A DNA stretch of 64,000 nucleotides from Eopsaltria australis (lineage: Eukaryota; Chordata; Aves; Passeriformes; Petroicidae), in assembly GCA_034509425.1 (NCBI GenBank), contig JAVTVJ010000023.1, positions 1,302,001 through 1,366,000 of the forward strand, written 5' to 3'. The notes beneath the pieces are model-generated. The model saw only the letters and a program-made list of their open reading frames with translations, searched no databases and was not told the origin of the DNA. Positions 50,057 through 61,985 of this stretch are shown here, one piece after another (position 1 is the stretch's first letter; the number at the start of each line of letters is the position of its first letter). Position numbers and translations under genes: made by a program.

Positions 50057-51383
50057 AAAGTTGAATTTTTTATGGACCCCATATCCTTGAAGCAACGTAG
50101 TATCTTTTCTTATGGCTCCAGGCTTTTTTCAGCTCATTTCTCCAGGGAGAAAGAAGGGAAAGAAACAGAGGGAATATTTTTTATCCACCTCTGCTGATTT
50201 ATCCCCTATCATACATGTTTGTTTAAAAGCAAAGTTTTGTGTGCTATGTACCTGATTCCCAGGATGTCACACGAGTCTCCCCTGGAGTCACTGGTTTATT
50301 CACCACTATGGGAAGGTTTGATTGTGCCTGCATGACCTCCAGCAAGGAGCAGTGATCAGGGAACTGCAGCAGTCAGATCAGGCACTTTAGCAAGAGGATG
50401 ACTCAGCTGAGGACACCAGCTGAGATGTCCAATGGCAACTACATGTGTAAATTATATTTTCAAGTCTTTCTTTATTCTGGGTACTCCTTGGGAATAGCAA
50501 ACAAGAGAAAACATAAACTCTATTTTATAAAACAGAATCTCTTGGAGAGAAGGAGTGGTTGCAAAAGAGAGGAAAAGGAGAATAAATTAAGAATATGCAG
50601 CAGCAACAGCAGTAGAAGGTAGGGGGGAAAAAAGAAACATTTTCAAACTGGTAAAAGCAAGAGAGAAAAGTCTTGAAGTAAAATGGGTTGGAAGATGAAA
50701 CAGGCTCAAAAGAATAAAAGAAAGGGGGAGAGTTTCTGAAAATACATCCTCATTCATTTAAACTACATCTTCTATGATGCACCAATCCGCAAAAAGCCCT
50801 TCAGAGTTTCAGGGTAGGGATATCTCCTCTTTTCAGGTCCCTGTGCAGTTCCACACCTCAGCCTTGTCTATCACTTGCCTTTTCCCCTCTCTCCCTGCTC
50901 CCTTCCCAGGCACTGCTGCTGCCCTGTGCATGTTACACATTTCAGTCCTTGGACCAGTCTCCTCACCTTCCCAGTCCCACAAGTGCCAGGCTGGAGTTTA
51001 TTTACTGTGCTCTGTTTAACTGGAAGGAAAACCAAGGAGCCGTGAGGGGTTTTGGAGACTTTTGTGCCTGTTCTGGGTTATGCCCAGAGTCTGCTGCCAA
51101 CAGGGATTGTCCCAGCTGGGTAAGAGCAAGGGTGGGGGCAGGAAAGTCCCTGCAGGCAGCACAGTGGTTAAGAGGCTCTACCATCAAATTAACAATTTTA
51201 CCACTAGAAAAACCCCAGTCCTAAACAGAATTACCTTCAAAGCCACAAAGAGAAATTATAAGTTTCTCAAGTCACCTAGAAGGCACTGGAGATGTGCTCT
51301 GACATGTGAAATATCAGCTTGTTGAGCTTTCATCATTGATTCATTTCTAATGGATTAATTAAGAACTAAAGGTGTAGTTAGCA

Positions 51384-51442
<59 letters not shown>

Positions 51443-52571
51443 AGTCACAGCAGAAGATTATTGCTTAAAAAAATCTAATTCTTTTTCCTGGAAAATAGTA
51501 CAAAGGAAATGTTCCATTTTCTCCACTTGAATGTGCTTGTAATAGGTGTGAGACACTACATCCAGGGTGCAGTTTTAGATTTTAAATATTTGTATATATA
51601 TCCTATACCCAAGGGATTAATTTTCCCTGTGTTTTTGGACAATTTCTGTGATAAAACTTAGGACACCATCCAGGTTTTTGACATGAGTGGAATGAGGGCT
51701 GTTGAGACCATGATGGGAAGGGCCTTTCATGTCAAGATAAGCTGAGCCCAGGAAACAACATAAGAACAGTTTCTCAAAGTATTTCCTAAGTACCTCCCTT
51801 GTCCTTGGGACATTTTCTAGCTCACTCCATTTCCACTTATTTCAGACTATAGAGTGACTCAGATTTCAGTGGCCAGGTTACCTCTGGGAAATCTTCCCCT
51901 GGCACTGAATCTGTCACTTGCACTTAAACTGAATATTTGGCCACAATTTTGGCCAGGACAAACCAGCACCCAGCCAAGAAATCCCAACTCTGGGCCAGGA
52001 AATGTTCTCAAAAGGAGGCTTGGATGTAGCCACATTATTTTGGAGACCAGAGTGTCTTCACAGAATGGAAATCCTGGCTGGCACCAGGGCCAAAGAGCTG
52101 CTGTGACCCTGATAATGCTCCTGCTGCCAATTCACCCCGCACGTGCTGGTTTAATCTTCTCCTGATGGGCATCAGGGACAGGCACAGACCTGGCATGATC
52201 CCAGCAGCTTAAATCAGTCAAAAGCAATATTTGCCTTTGGACTAAGGATGATTTTTGTCTCTGCAACACTTAGGTGTGAATATATGGAACTACAAATGTG
52301 AAAGTACCTCAATTTCTGAGAAAATACTGATGTTTTAATTTCCCAGTCTATGGGGGTTTATGAGCACTTTGTCCTTTTAAATATTAAAGTCAATAAGAGA
52401 TTGGATTCTTTTTTTAGAGTTCTTTACAAAGATAGCAATTACAATAATTGCTTATCCTTCAATAATTCTGAGTGGCATTTTTGTGTCACCCCACAGCAAT
52501 ATTACACAGGGTGTTACAGGTAATAAAAGCAAGTCCTGCAAATAAAATCTCCTTTTTTGACTAGTCATTGT
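50057..52571. other. Upstream flank, no gene seen
   Basis: Unique sequence with one long AT dinucleotide tract (51386-51442). Short frames at 50774-51224 and 51854-52165 have no recognisable domain. Confidence 0.45.
51386..51442. repeat. (AT)n microsatellite
   Basis: A nearly perfect AT dinucleotide tract of about 57 bp with one interruption (TATTATAT) near 51430. Confidence 0.97.
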
Positions 52572-52622
52572 GCTGGGTTGATAATCTTAAAGGTCTTTTC
52601 TGATTTTAATGATTCTATGAAT
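52572..52622 (+). mobile_element. Short CR1 LINE 3' terminus
   Basis: Only the extreme 3' end is visible: GGGTTGATAATCTTAAAGGT, CTTTTCTGATTTTAATGATT and CTATGAATC. Confidence 0.65.
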
Positions 52623-52699
52623 CTACCAATTCATTTCTAATAAAAGGGTTACTTCTTCTCTTCTTGGTAAGGGAAGCAGGACCAAGAACCTTTGCAGTA

Positions 52700-52733
<34 letters not shown>

Positions 52734-55700
52734 AGTCTTCTGAATAAGGACAAATTGGGGTTTAAGGGCTTTTTTATCATTAATATGAGAGGAAAGAAAA
52801 GTACCTCTGCTTCTATATAAAATATGTCCTGATAACAACAAAAAATGTTGCCTAATTCTTTGAACAGATATTGTATTATTTGTAGTTTTTCTCCACAAAA
52901 AAGAATTACCTCTTAATGACTAATTCTTGTTCAAGTGTTGCAAAGCTAATGCTGTTATTTTCGTTAAATTGTGAGCTATCATTAAATCCAAAAAGCTTTT
53001 ATATAAATCAAACTATGGGTCAAGGTGGGGGATTAATTATTTCAACATGCAAATAAGCAGAGAATCTATTTTCTGATTATATGTCTAAGATATTAAGTAT
53101 ATTTTTAATATAAGTAAATTCAACATGCATCTAAATCATTTACTAGGTTAGTATATTTTAAAGAAGATGGTTGATGTTCTGAGACAAAAGGAGATTAATT
53201 GGGAGATGATAAAATGAGCAGAGTAAGAATTACAAGGTGAATAAAATCAAATGAGGCATTGGAATTACTTAAAATACTCCTAAGAGATTATATTCACTGA
53301 GAGACAGGGACCAAAGGAGAGGTGGAGCACTGAGTGACCACAGCACAGAGAGGTGGGGATGGAACTCATGGCCATGCTAAGCAGATGAGCCTGGCTCAGT
53401 CTTGGAAAGGTCAATGAGAACAGACCCAATTTTCTTTCTAAACCCCTCTTTCATGATGTTTCAATTGCAGCATGAATTGCACCATCAGAGGGATGCAGAA
53501 AATGCTGTGTAAGTAGGAGCTCTCTAATTTTAGAGCCTTCACATTAGAGGAGCCTAATGTCCCAGCTGGCAACTGAGTAAAGCTCCAGTCAAAAATGTGC
53601 AACCTGAGGTGTTACCCTCTAAAAACATTTTCTTCCTAAAGGAATAAAAGATTTGAAAACATGCAAACACATGATGGTGGAGAAGCCTTCCAAGTGTTCA
53701 GAAAGGATCTATTTGTTTATTTTAAATCCCTTGCTGTTTGCAGCCTCTCCCTCTAAAAGGTGACACACCAGTGTTAGGGTTTCTGCTGGGATACTGGGAG
53801 CTCCCAGTCTGAGGCTGGACAGTTTTAACACAAACTGTAGCTTGAAAAAAGTCTATCCAAGAAGCAGAAAATGATTTAATAAATAGCTTCATTAGACGTG
53901 CAAACACAGCATTTGAAAATAATGTCCCCTGGAAGGCACAGAAGGATAAAAGATAATTACTAGAATGATAGCTGGAATTTTTAAAACACTGACAACAATC
54001 CCTTGAGGACTGGTAAATGATTAACACCTTCCTATTGAAGAAAAGATGTTCAAAAAAAGACTCAGGCATATCATGACAGGGAATCACACACTAACCAGCC
54101 ATTGATTATTCACAGGCATCCACATAAATTATATGTAAGCTGCACATTTGCACACAAATATGCTGGTAGGAGCTGGTGAAATGCATATTTCCAAGGTCCC
54201 TGAGCTTTTCTCTAGGAAAAAGTGTTTTGTCATTAATTTCTGCAGAGAAGAAAGAAGCCATTATTAAATTCATTATTTCAACCTGACCAAAACCAGGAAG
54301 CACAGATCAAACTGAAACAGCACACTGGCAATTTCTTTTAGCAAGAAGAACAGAAGAGTTTTCTGCTTCTATCCAGCATTTTTTTTTTCTGAGTGATTTT
54401 AACAAAGGTGAAGTATAGAGCTACTTTGGAAAATAACTCTAGAAAAAAAATGCAGGTGTGAATGAAGCATTCAGTGCTTTTCCTTCACTCCCAAGAACTT
54501 CAAGGGAATTCAAACCACTATGTAGGAGACAGGTACTCATACCAACATGAATATTTATAGGTACTTCACTAAATTATTCTGATCTTTGCTTTGATGAGGT
54601 CCCTGGTCCTTTCTCTGAAAGGAAAACAGATTTACTTTTGCTCTGTCACAAGCAAACACAGATCAGCCACTAAACCATTTCTACCAGAATAATGTGTTTA
54701 ACTCTCTGCCTGGCAGCTCCACACCAGCCCTGAGAGCTGCAGCCTCCAGTGCATCCCTGGAAACATCTTTGCCTTCGTGTGCACAGTTGAGAGATGACTT
54801 ATAGTTTTATTTTGATTCATTACTGCATTATGGTCCTCTAAACCCCCAGTAAAATCAGGGTCTGTTCAAGCTTGGAAAGGTTTTCTGGCTAAAATCTACA
54901 GCCTGCCAACTACATGAGGTTGAGATTGTGCACTATCATTTTTTTCTGAACATTTTATGACATTATAATCCTTGTGTCTTACTTCAGATTGTAAATCTGA
55001 AACAACTATTCTTAAGCAGAAATATACAGGTAAGTTTTTCTTTCTTGCTCCACAGAATTTGATGAAAGGGTCCCATATATTTCACAATAATATTTTCTCC
55101 TTACACCCCAAATCAATTTTAAAATTATTTAACTAGTAATTTTCTATATCTATTATACCATCCATTCAATCTTCTTCAGATTTTCAGAATCCTAAAGTAT
55201 AATTAAAATATTTCTAAGATTACTGTTCACAAGTCATCATAAAGAACCCTAAAAGAAAGAGGTATTTGTCTATACCTTTGTGATTGACTTTTAACAGCTT
55301 TGCAAGGCATAATTTAGGGTTTTTCTTAATTAACAATTTGCCAGCAAAATTAGTGCATGCCTAATTCATGTTAAAGTTCAACATGATCAGCACATATGGG
55401 TGATTTTTTCTGAGAAAAGTTCACAGCCAGAAATTGCCTCAAGAATCTTAATTTAATCAGGTCACACTGACATCTTCCTCTAAAGAGAAATCAGATAATA
55501 ATAGGAAAAGTCACCTCACATTTCTAATGAAAACACCACCAGCATAAAATGTGCAGCTTTGTACATGTGCAAAGGTGAAACTGTGCATCAACTTGCCAAG
55601 ACAAAAAGATGCTTCCATTATTCTGCCTAAAGAATTCTTTCAACCTTTTTCTACCTCAAATATGATTACATCTTACAATGCAACAGGCAGCTCCAATGAC

Positions 55701-58700
55701 AGAGTATTTTAAAAAATCCCAAATGGCACGGAAAAATCTAGAAAACTGATTAAGAAAAGAGGGTTTTCTGAGAGTACATTTAGTTCCAGAGGCAAATCAG
55801 CAGAACTGTGTTTTTATACTAAGAAAGAGATGAGTGTGTCACACATGGAGGAAGGGGGAGGGTTGTGAATTAATTCTAAAGCATGTCTTGGGCATTTTTT
55901 TAGATTAGATACACACTGGCTAAATTTCAGTTAGCCCTCCAGACAGGTCCCAAACTGGTATCAGTTACTCCATGTGGAAAGAGCCTGGAACAAACACAGG
56001 GATTGGGGAAGAAAATGGAGCAGGAGAGGATGAACTGGCCTTCTAAAACATCTGCTCATGCTTGCCCAAAACACAGGAAGCACAACTGGAGATGACATTT
56101 GTTGTTTTTGTTGTATTTACAGTCTGTGGTACAACTGTACACAAGCCAAGTTCTGGCAGCAAGTAAATCTGGAAATTAAATATTTCACAGGGAGAATGCT
56201 GACTTACTGTTTCCATAAAGTGCTTATCCAAATGTTCACGGTTTGAAAGAACCCCAACTTTTTCCATAAAATACAGGTGAAATTAAATTGAGAATGGAAT
56301 TCCAGTTTTATCCACTCATTGATCTGTCAGTTTTAGAAATTTTAATCATCAGTCAGGATACAAAAAGGAGACTCATGACTTGTACTGAACAACATCCACA
56401 CCAAAAATTAACAAATCCACATGTTCTGGCCATGGAGTTTCTTGTGCAGAGGATCCAGGACTTCCTTTCCTTTTCCCTGCCCATCTCTGACCCCACCCAT
56501 GGCCCCAGCAGATCCCAGTGCCCACACCTGCCCATGGGGCAATAATGCAGTGATGCTCTGGAGCATTTTTCCTGGCTCACATGGATTTTTTCCAGGGCAG
56601 TTGCATTTTGTTCATGGAATGCTGCACAGTCTGTCTCAGAGCTGAGGGAGGGACAGAAGCTGAGGAAAGCACTCAGCTGTAAATGCCTCCATTTGCAAAT
56701 TACTCCATTTTCTCAGAATTTCCCTGTGGGAAAAGGCAATAAACTGTTTGAGAGTCCCAGGGAGAGGATGGAAAGGTGCAGGTTGAAGGCTGGGTGAACT
56801 TTTAGCCTGAGTGACTGGAGGTCTTCACCTCATCAGCTTTGCTCTAAATAATTAGGTCAAAATTTACAGCAAACACAAAGCCAAATGCAGATATTCAAAG
56901 TTTCTGGAAGTTCCCAGTAAAACATGGCTGAATTTACATTTTCCCTACCAACAGCATCACGGGATCACAGAAAGGGCCGGTGTTTGTTGTCATTACTCCT
57001 GATATATTTGTGTAGTGTAGGAGGTGCTTAGCACTGAGCATGGATTATTTCCTTGCACACAGAGAGACAGGAAGTGATTATAAATTAGTGAAAATGGGCT
57101 GTATTTAATAATCTTATGCATGCTTTCTGCTCCACTACCCCTGTGAGGAGTTGGGCTCAGGGAGATGGAGAATTGTTTTACACACTCCCTGTATTTTTCT
57201 TACAGACTTCTGTAAGAACCTCCATAAGATCTGAGACTGTGTAGAACTCTAAATCATCTTCAAAATTGTTAATATCTGAAAAAATTATTTAAGATTATGC
57301 CACAGTCTCAAGGGTGAAAAACCTGTTATTTAGTTTAGGATTTGGTTGATAAAAAGCACAAGTTTTTGTGTTTGTGGGTATTATTCCTTCAAATATGTGG
57401 TTTTGTGGTTTAAAAAACCACTGCCTTTTGGATTTGCTTTGTGCAGCTGAGCTGGCTCTGGTTGATAAATGAGGTTCTTCACAGGATGGAGAGCTCAGAG
57501 CTCACACTGCAAATTCCCCATGGGCCTGTGCTCACACTGATGAGAGGGTGAAAATCTATGACATTAAAATGACAGATTCCATTAGATTTGCACCTTCAGA
57601 GTCTGTCTTGTCGGGAGGAGGAAAGTGTGAATGTGCTGAGCAGGATGACTTTGGCTTTTAAAAAATGCTTTTATCCAGGTCATGCAAGGAGCCCAAAGTT
57701 CTACCTGGGTGCTGCTCCCTGACCTGGGGGATGCTCACCCTGTCCTGGGCTCCTCCTTGGCTTCACATGGGAGCACACAGGACTGAAGAACACACGGTGT
57801 TCTCCATGTGACAGAGTCAGGCCACCTATTTCCAAAGGTATTCAGCTCACACTGAGCAAAAAAAAAACGTGTTTCAGAGATGGTTTTCAGTTCTGCACTG
57901 AGTACAATGAGTAAACCAGCTGAGAACTGAGAAGAACCTGAGAAAACCACAGCCCATCTGAAAATCTACCACAAAGTTCCTGCCGTAACAGAAAGCAGGA
58001 AACCAAAGGGTAAAAACAACCAGTGTTGGCTCCACACCACAGTCAGGAAATACTGAACAAAGCCTCAAAAACAGATTTTCATTTAAAATTCAAAACCATC
58101 AAAAGATACACAAAAATTGTGTTCACTGACTTCTCATCATGAGATGGCTTCCAATTCTTTTGGTGGACCATTTCAGAGGGAGTGAAGGATCCTTCTGCTC
58201 CTCCCAGAAAATTCCTTTCTTGCTGATAAAAAAGAGCAAATCTCTAAAGCATTTAGTTTTTTTTAACCAAAAGTTATGACTTCTTTGTAAGCAGAAGGAC
58301 TTCTATTCTATTCTATTCTATTCTATTCTATTCTATTCTATTCTATTCCTATTTTCATATTTCCATACTCTTCCACATCATTTCCATTCTTAAAATCCTT
58401 CAGTGTGCCTTTAGGCCTTTTTGCCTTTACCTCAGCTCCTCTGAGAAGCTACTGCCCATATATTTGAAGAAAAAAAAAGAAATTAATTCATTTTTCCTCA
58501 TCTTCCTTAGATGAGTGCAGGCAACAAAAAATTGCATTGCTCTGGGGCCCCAGCCATACAAGCTCTAACAGATACCACATCTTTGCTGCTGGCCACAAAG
58601 TGGGAAATTTTAATCATATCAAAGGCATTTCACTTAACTGGTTCAGTGGTTTATTTTAAATGGCTCTACATATCCAAAGCTGTATAAAGATATTAACAAA

Positions 58701-59119
58701 TATAAATTATTCCAGGCACAGCCTCCATTGATACAGAAAGAAGAGATGTAGATTTTACTGCACGAAGGCTGTGCAGTGTATTTTGATACATGTACACAAC
58801 TACACATGCCTTTAAACTCCCTATAAGTCTGGTGATAAAGCCAAAGAATAAATCTACTACTTTCTGCCTTTACAGCTCCTTACAAAAAAAACTTAATACA
58901 CTGAGAAACAGATTGCTAGAGAGAAAAAAACCATAAACTTTATCCAAAAGCTGCTACAGAGAGGTGCAACCTGAGATAGACCGACCTTCCCCAGGATATT
59001 TCAGAGGCAAAAGCTTCCTCAAAACTCACAGAATTGCTGTCTTCCAGTCACCTTTCACCTGAAGCAACACAACCAGAATGACACAAAATTATTTACTAAC
59101 AACAATTCTGCAAGAAGAG
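52623..59119. other. Upstream flank, no gene seen
   Basis: A long AT-rich stretch without recognised mobile elements. It contains a run of about 24 A near 52701-52725 and a pentanucleotide tract at 58302-58347. Open frames are short (at most 121 codons, at 53722-54087 on the minus strand) and unrecognised. The lack of young repeats would suit conserved non-coding DNA, but this cannot be tested without alignment. Confidence 0.4.
58302..58347. repeat. (TTCTA)n microsatellite
   Basis: About nine copies of the pentanucleotide TTCTA. The motif is the complement of the GAATA tract at 30310-30351, but here no CR1 sequence adjoins it. Confidence 0.96.
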
Positions 59120-59122
59120 AAG

Positions 59123-59412
59123 GTTGTGTGGAGACCTCCTTTTCAGCATCTGCAGTGGTAGCACAAGGAGTAATGGGTGCAAACTGAAAGAGGGAAAATT
59201 TAGATTGGATATTAGGAAGAAATTATTTATTGTGAGGGAACTGAGACACAGGAAGAGATTGCTCAGAGAAGCTGTGGCTGCCCCATCCCTGGAAGTGTTC
59301 CAGGCCAGGCTGGATGGGGCTTGGAGCAACCTGGGATAGTGAAAGGTGTCCCTGCCCATGGCAGGAGGCTGGAATTAAATGATCTTCCAACCCAAACCAT
59401 TCTATGATTCTA
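59123..59412 (+). mobile_element. CR1 LINE 3' end fragment
   Basis: One of the most complete copies here, in plus orientation: GCACAAGGAGTAATGGGTGC, AAACTGAAAGAGGGAAAATT, TAGATTGGATATTAGGAAGA, TGCTCAGAGAAGCTGTGGCT, GCCCCATCCCTGGAAGTGTT, CCAGGCCAGGCTGGATGGGG, CCTGCCCATGGCAGGAGGCT and CAACCCAAACCATTCTATGA. The tail is the typical ATTCTATGATTCTA. Confidence 0.95.
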
Positions 59413-61734
59413 ATTTAAGATTTTAACCAGCAATACAGGAAGCATTCCTTTAGAAAAAAGGAATCATATATTCATTAGGAGCATCACATTTTGCATGTTT
59501 ATTCCTCATGAACACTCCACAGTGAAGCATCCTCCATGGGGGCTGCCTTCAGGAGCTGCCAAACAACTGCAGCACTCCAGACCACCTGGGAGAGCTCCTT
59601 TTGCCCTGCAGGTTTTCACACACATTCACTACAGGAAGAAGACCCAAATTCCTATTACTTTAACACAGCTTGTAACCTGATGGGTGCATTTGTGTACTAA
59701 ATTAATTCTTCTGTCTGCTTCCAAAAACAGAAATCAATACAAATTCAATACTACAACTCCTCTTCTGAATGGGAAAAGACAGGTCAATCTATCAAAAGAA
59801 GTTTGAAAGGTGGTTTGATCACATAAGAGAAGGGAAGGCTCTGGTTAATCTCAGCAGTTACATCTGGCTTAGAATATAAAACTTAAAAAAAAGTATCAGT
59901 GAGCCTTTTCCCCGAAGCAGACATTTTCAAGACACTTAAGGTTTGTCAGTTGGTTTTAAAGGAATTTTAGTGCTAATCAGCACACTTCAAAGTCAGCCTT
60001 CAAGTCTTGTCTTCAATAGATCTTCTGACAGAGCCTGACACACATTACACTCCAGGAGCTTCACAGCTCATTGATAAAGAAGCCAAAATCCCCTGTTCCA
60101 CTGCCCTGTCCCTGCTCTGCCCCACAGCCTGAGGCACAGCAGATAACCAGGGGATTTCTGCTGCACCACTCCAGCTGCACAGAGGAATCCCCTGGGCTCT
60201 CTGCAGCGGGCGGGGATTAAGATAACATTCTGTAGTAATGCAGAAGAAATCCTGTGTTTAAGCCCTGGCTGTCCCAAGGCTCCCAACTCAACCATCTCAG
60301 CAATGTGGGAGATTTTCAGCTGCAGCACGACAGAAACAAGGATTGCACAAGTAACTGTCATTACCCAGGAAAAAAATGGATCATTTACTGTGGAAACATC
60401 AGAAAGGGACAGAGCAGGGTGAGGGATCTGATGGGATTCAAACAGGCCAGGGGTACCCCAAGCCCAGTTCTGCTCCTTTGTAACACAAAAAGTCAGGATG
60501 AAATATTGACATCAGTGGGGCATTTCTAGAAAGTAAACACTGTAAAAGCAAGGATGTGGGCCAAAGATATTAATAATGAGCAGCAGGGTGGGTTAAAAAG
60601 GTTGGCAACAATGCAAGTATACTGAAAGCAATGTCCCAGCTTCCTTTTCCAGGGAGCTTTGCCTGGAGATGGCCACCTCCAACCCCAGAAAGTCCCATTT
60701 GGCTGCTGATGTCAATACTGCAGTGGGAAGGACAGCCTGGGACAGGGATCAAGTGCTGAGGCCACCAGGGACCATTTCCCAGGCTGGGGATCTGCCTTCA
60801 CACCACTGCAGAGAGCCCTGTAATTGGTACTTACTGAAAGCCTGTTTGGCAACAGCAGGGTAAGCAAAACTCACTGCTTCTCAAAACACTCACTCCTCTA
60901 TTAACTTACCCTTCTGAAACAAGGGTATTTAAAGCCAAACTCAAGCTAAATATAGCTCTGTCTTCCAACAGGCCAGTAATTGCAACAGTCTGGCTGTTGC
61001 CTGCCCAGAGAAGCTGCAGCATGAATAGGAATTACATTATAAAACTCAACTTGCACTGCCCAAGGGTCAGAATGATCTTGCTAATCAATCCATTGTTCAA
61101 CACTTAATCCTCAAACAGCCCAAAGAGATGATTTATTACTGGTCTCAACCTGAAACAGAAGTACCCAAAGGGTACACATACATCTTACACAGGGGTTGAA
61201 GAGCTATAATTAAAGACTGATGCTTAAATAAGCAAGAGAGCACTGGGCTTTTCAAGTTTAGCACTGCTGAGCAAATAAAAGTGCAATTCCATTGACTGAC
61301 TGCAGTTAAGTAAATAAATAGACCTCAGATGACATTTTCCAGTTGTGAAAAAGAGCAGCTTTAGCACATGGCTGCAGTAATTAGTGACAGATGAACTATT
61401 TTTGTCAGATCAGAAGGGACAGGCACCTTTTCCCAAAGGCTGAAGTAGCCCCAGGGTGCCACTGGAGCCAGGCTGGGTTTCAGACACCACGGGAAACTGA
61501 GGAGCCTGAAGGAACACACAGTGTCCAGCCACAGCTGGCCTGACACACAGACTGCATGCAAGCACGTTCACAAGCTTTACACCACCAGAAAGGTTTCCCT
61601 GTTGTGACCAGATGGAAATTACTGAAGAAAAACACCTCCAACCACAGTGGGCAAAGAAAAACCATGGAAAGATTTCATTACATTAAAATCTAACAGGGAA
61701 GTTAAAATTCTAAACAACTTCAATGGCATTTTAC
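59413..61734. other. Upstream flank, no gene seen
   Basis: Unique sequence with short unrelated open frames on both strands. No repeat family or RNA gene is recognised. Confidence 0.45.
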
Positions 61735-61985
61735 AGAATCACAGAATGGGTCAGGTTGGATGGGACCAGAGTGGAGCCATCTGGTCCAATGTTCCTGCTC
61801 AAGCATCATCCCAGAGGACACTGCACAGACAGTTCTGGAATATCTCCAGTGAGGGTGGCTCCACAGCCTCTCTGAGCAATCTGAACAGTGCTCACTCACT
61901 GAACAGCAAAGTTCTTCCTCAAGTTCAGCTGGAACTTCCTGTGCATCAGCATCAATTTGATATTGATTGTGCCCCCTTGAGAGAA
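61735..61985 (-). mobile_element. CR1 LINE fragment, older subfamily
   Basis: The plus strand shows ACAGAATCACAGAATGGGTC, AGGTTGGATGGGACCAGAGT, GGAGCCATCTGGTCCAATGT, TCCTGCTCAAGCATCATCCC, then ACAGACAGTTCTGGAATATC, TCCAGTGAGGGTGGCTCCAC and AGCCTCTCTGAGCAATCTG. This arrangement belongs to a CR1 subfamily different from the common copies in the window. Confidence 0.85.
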
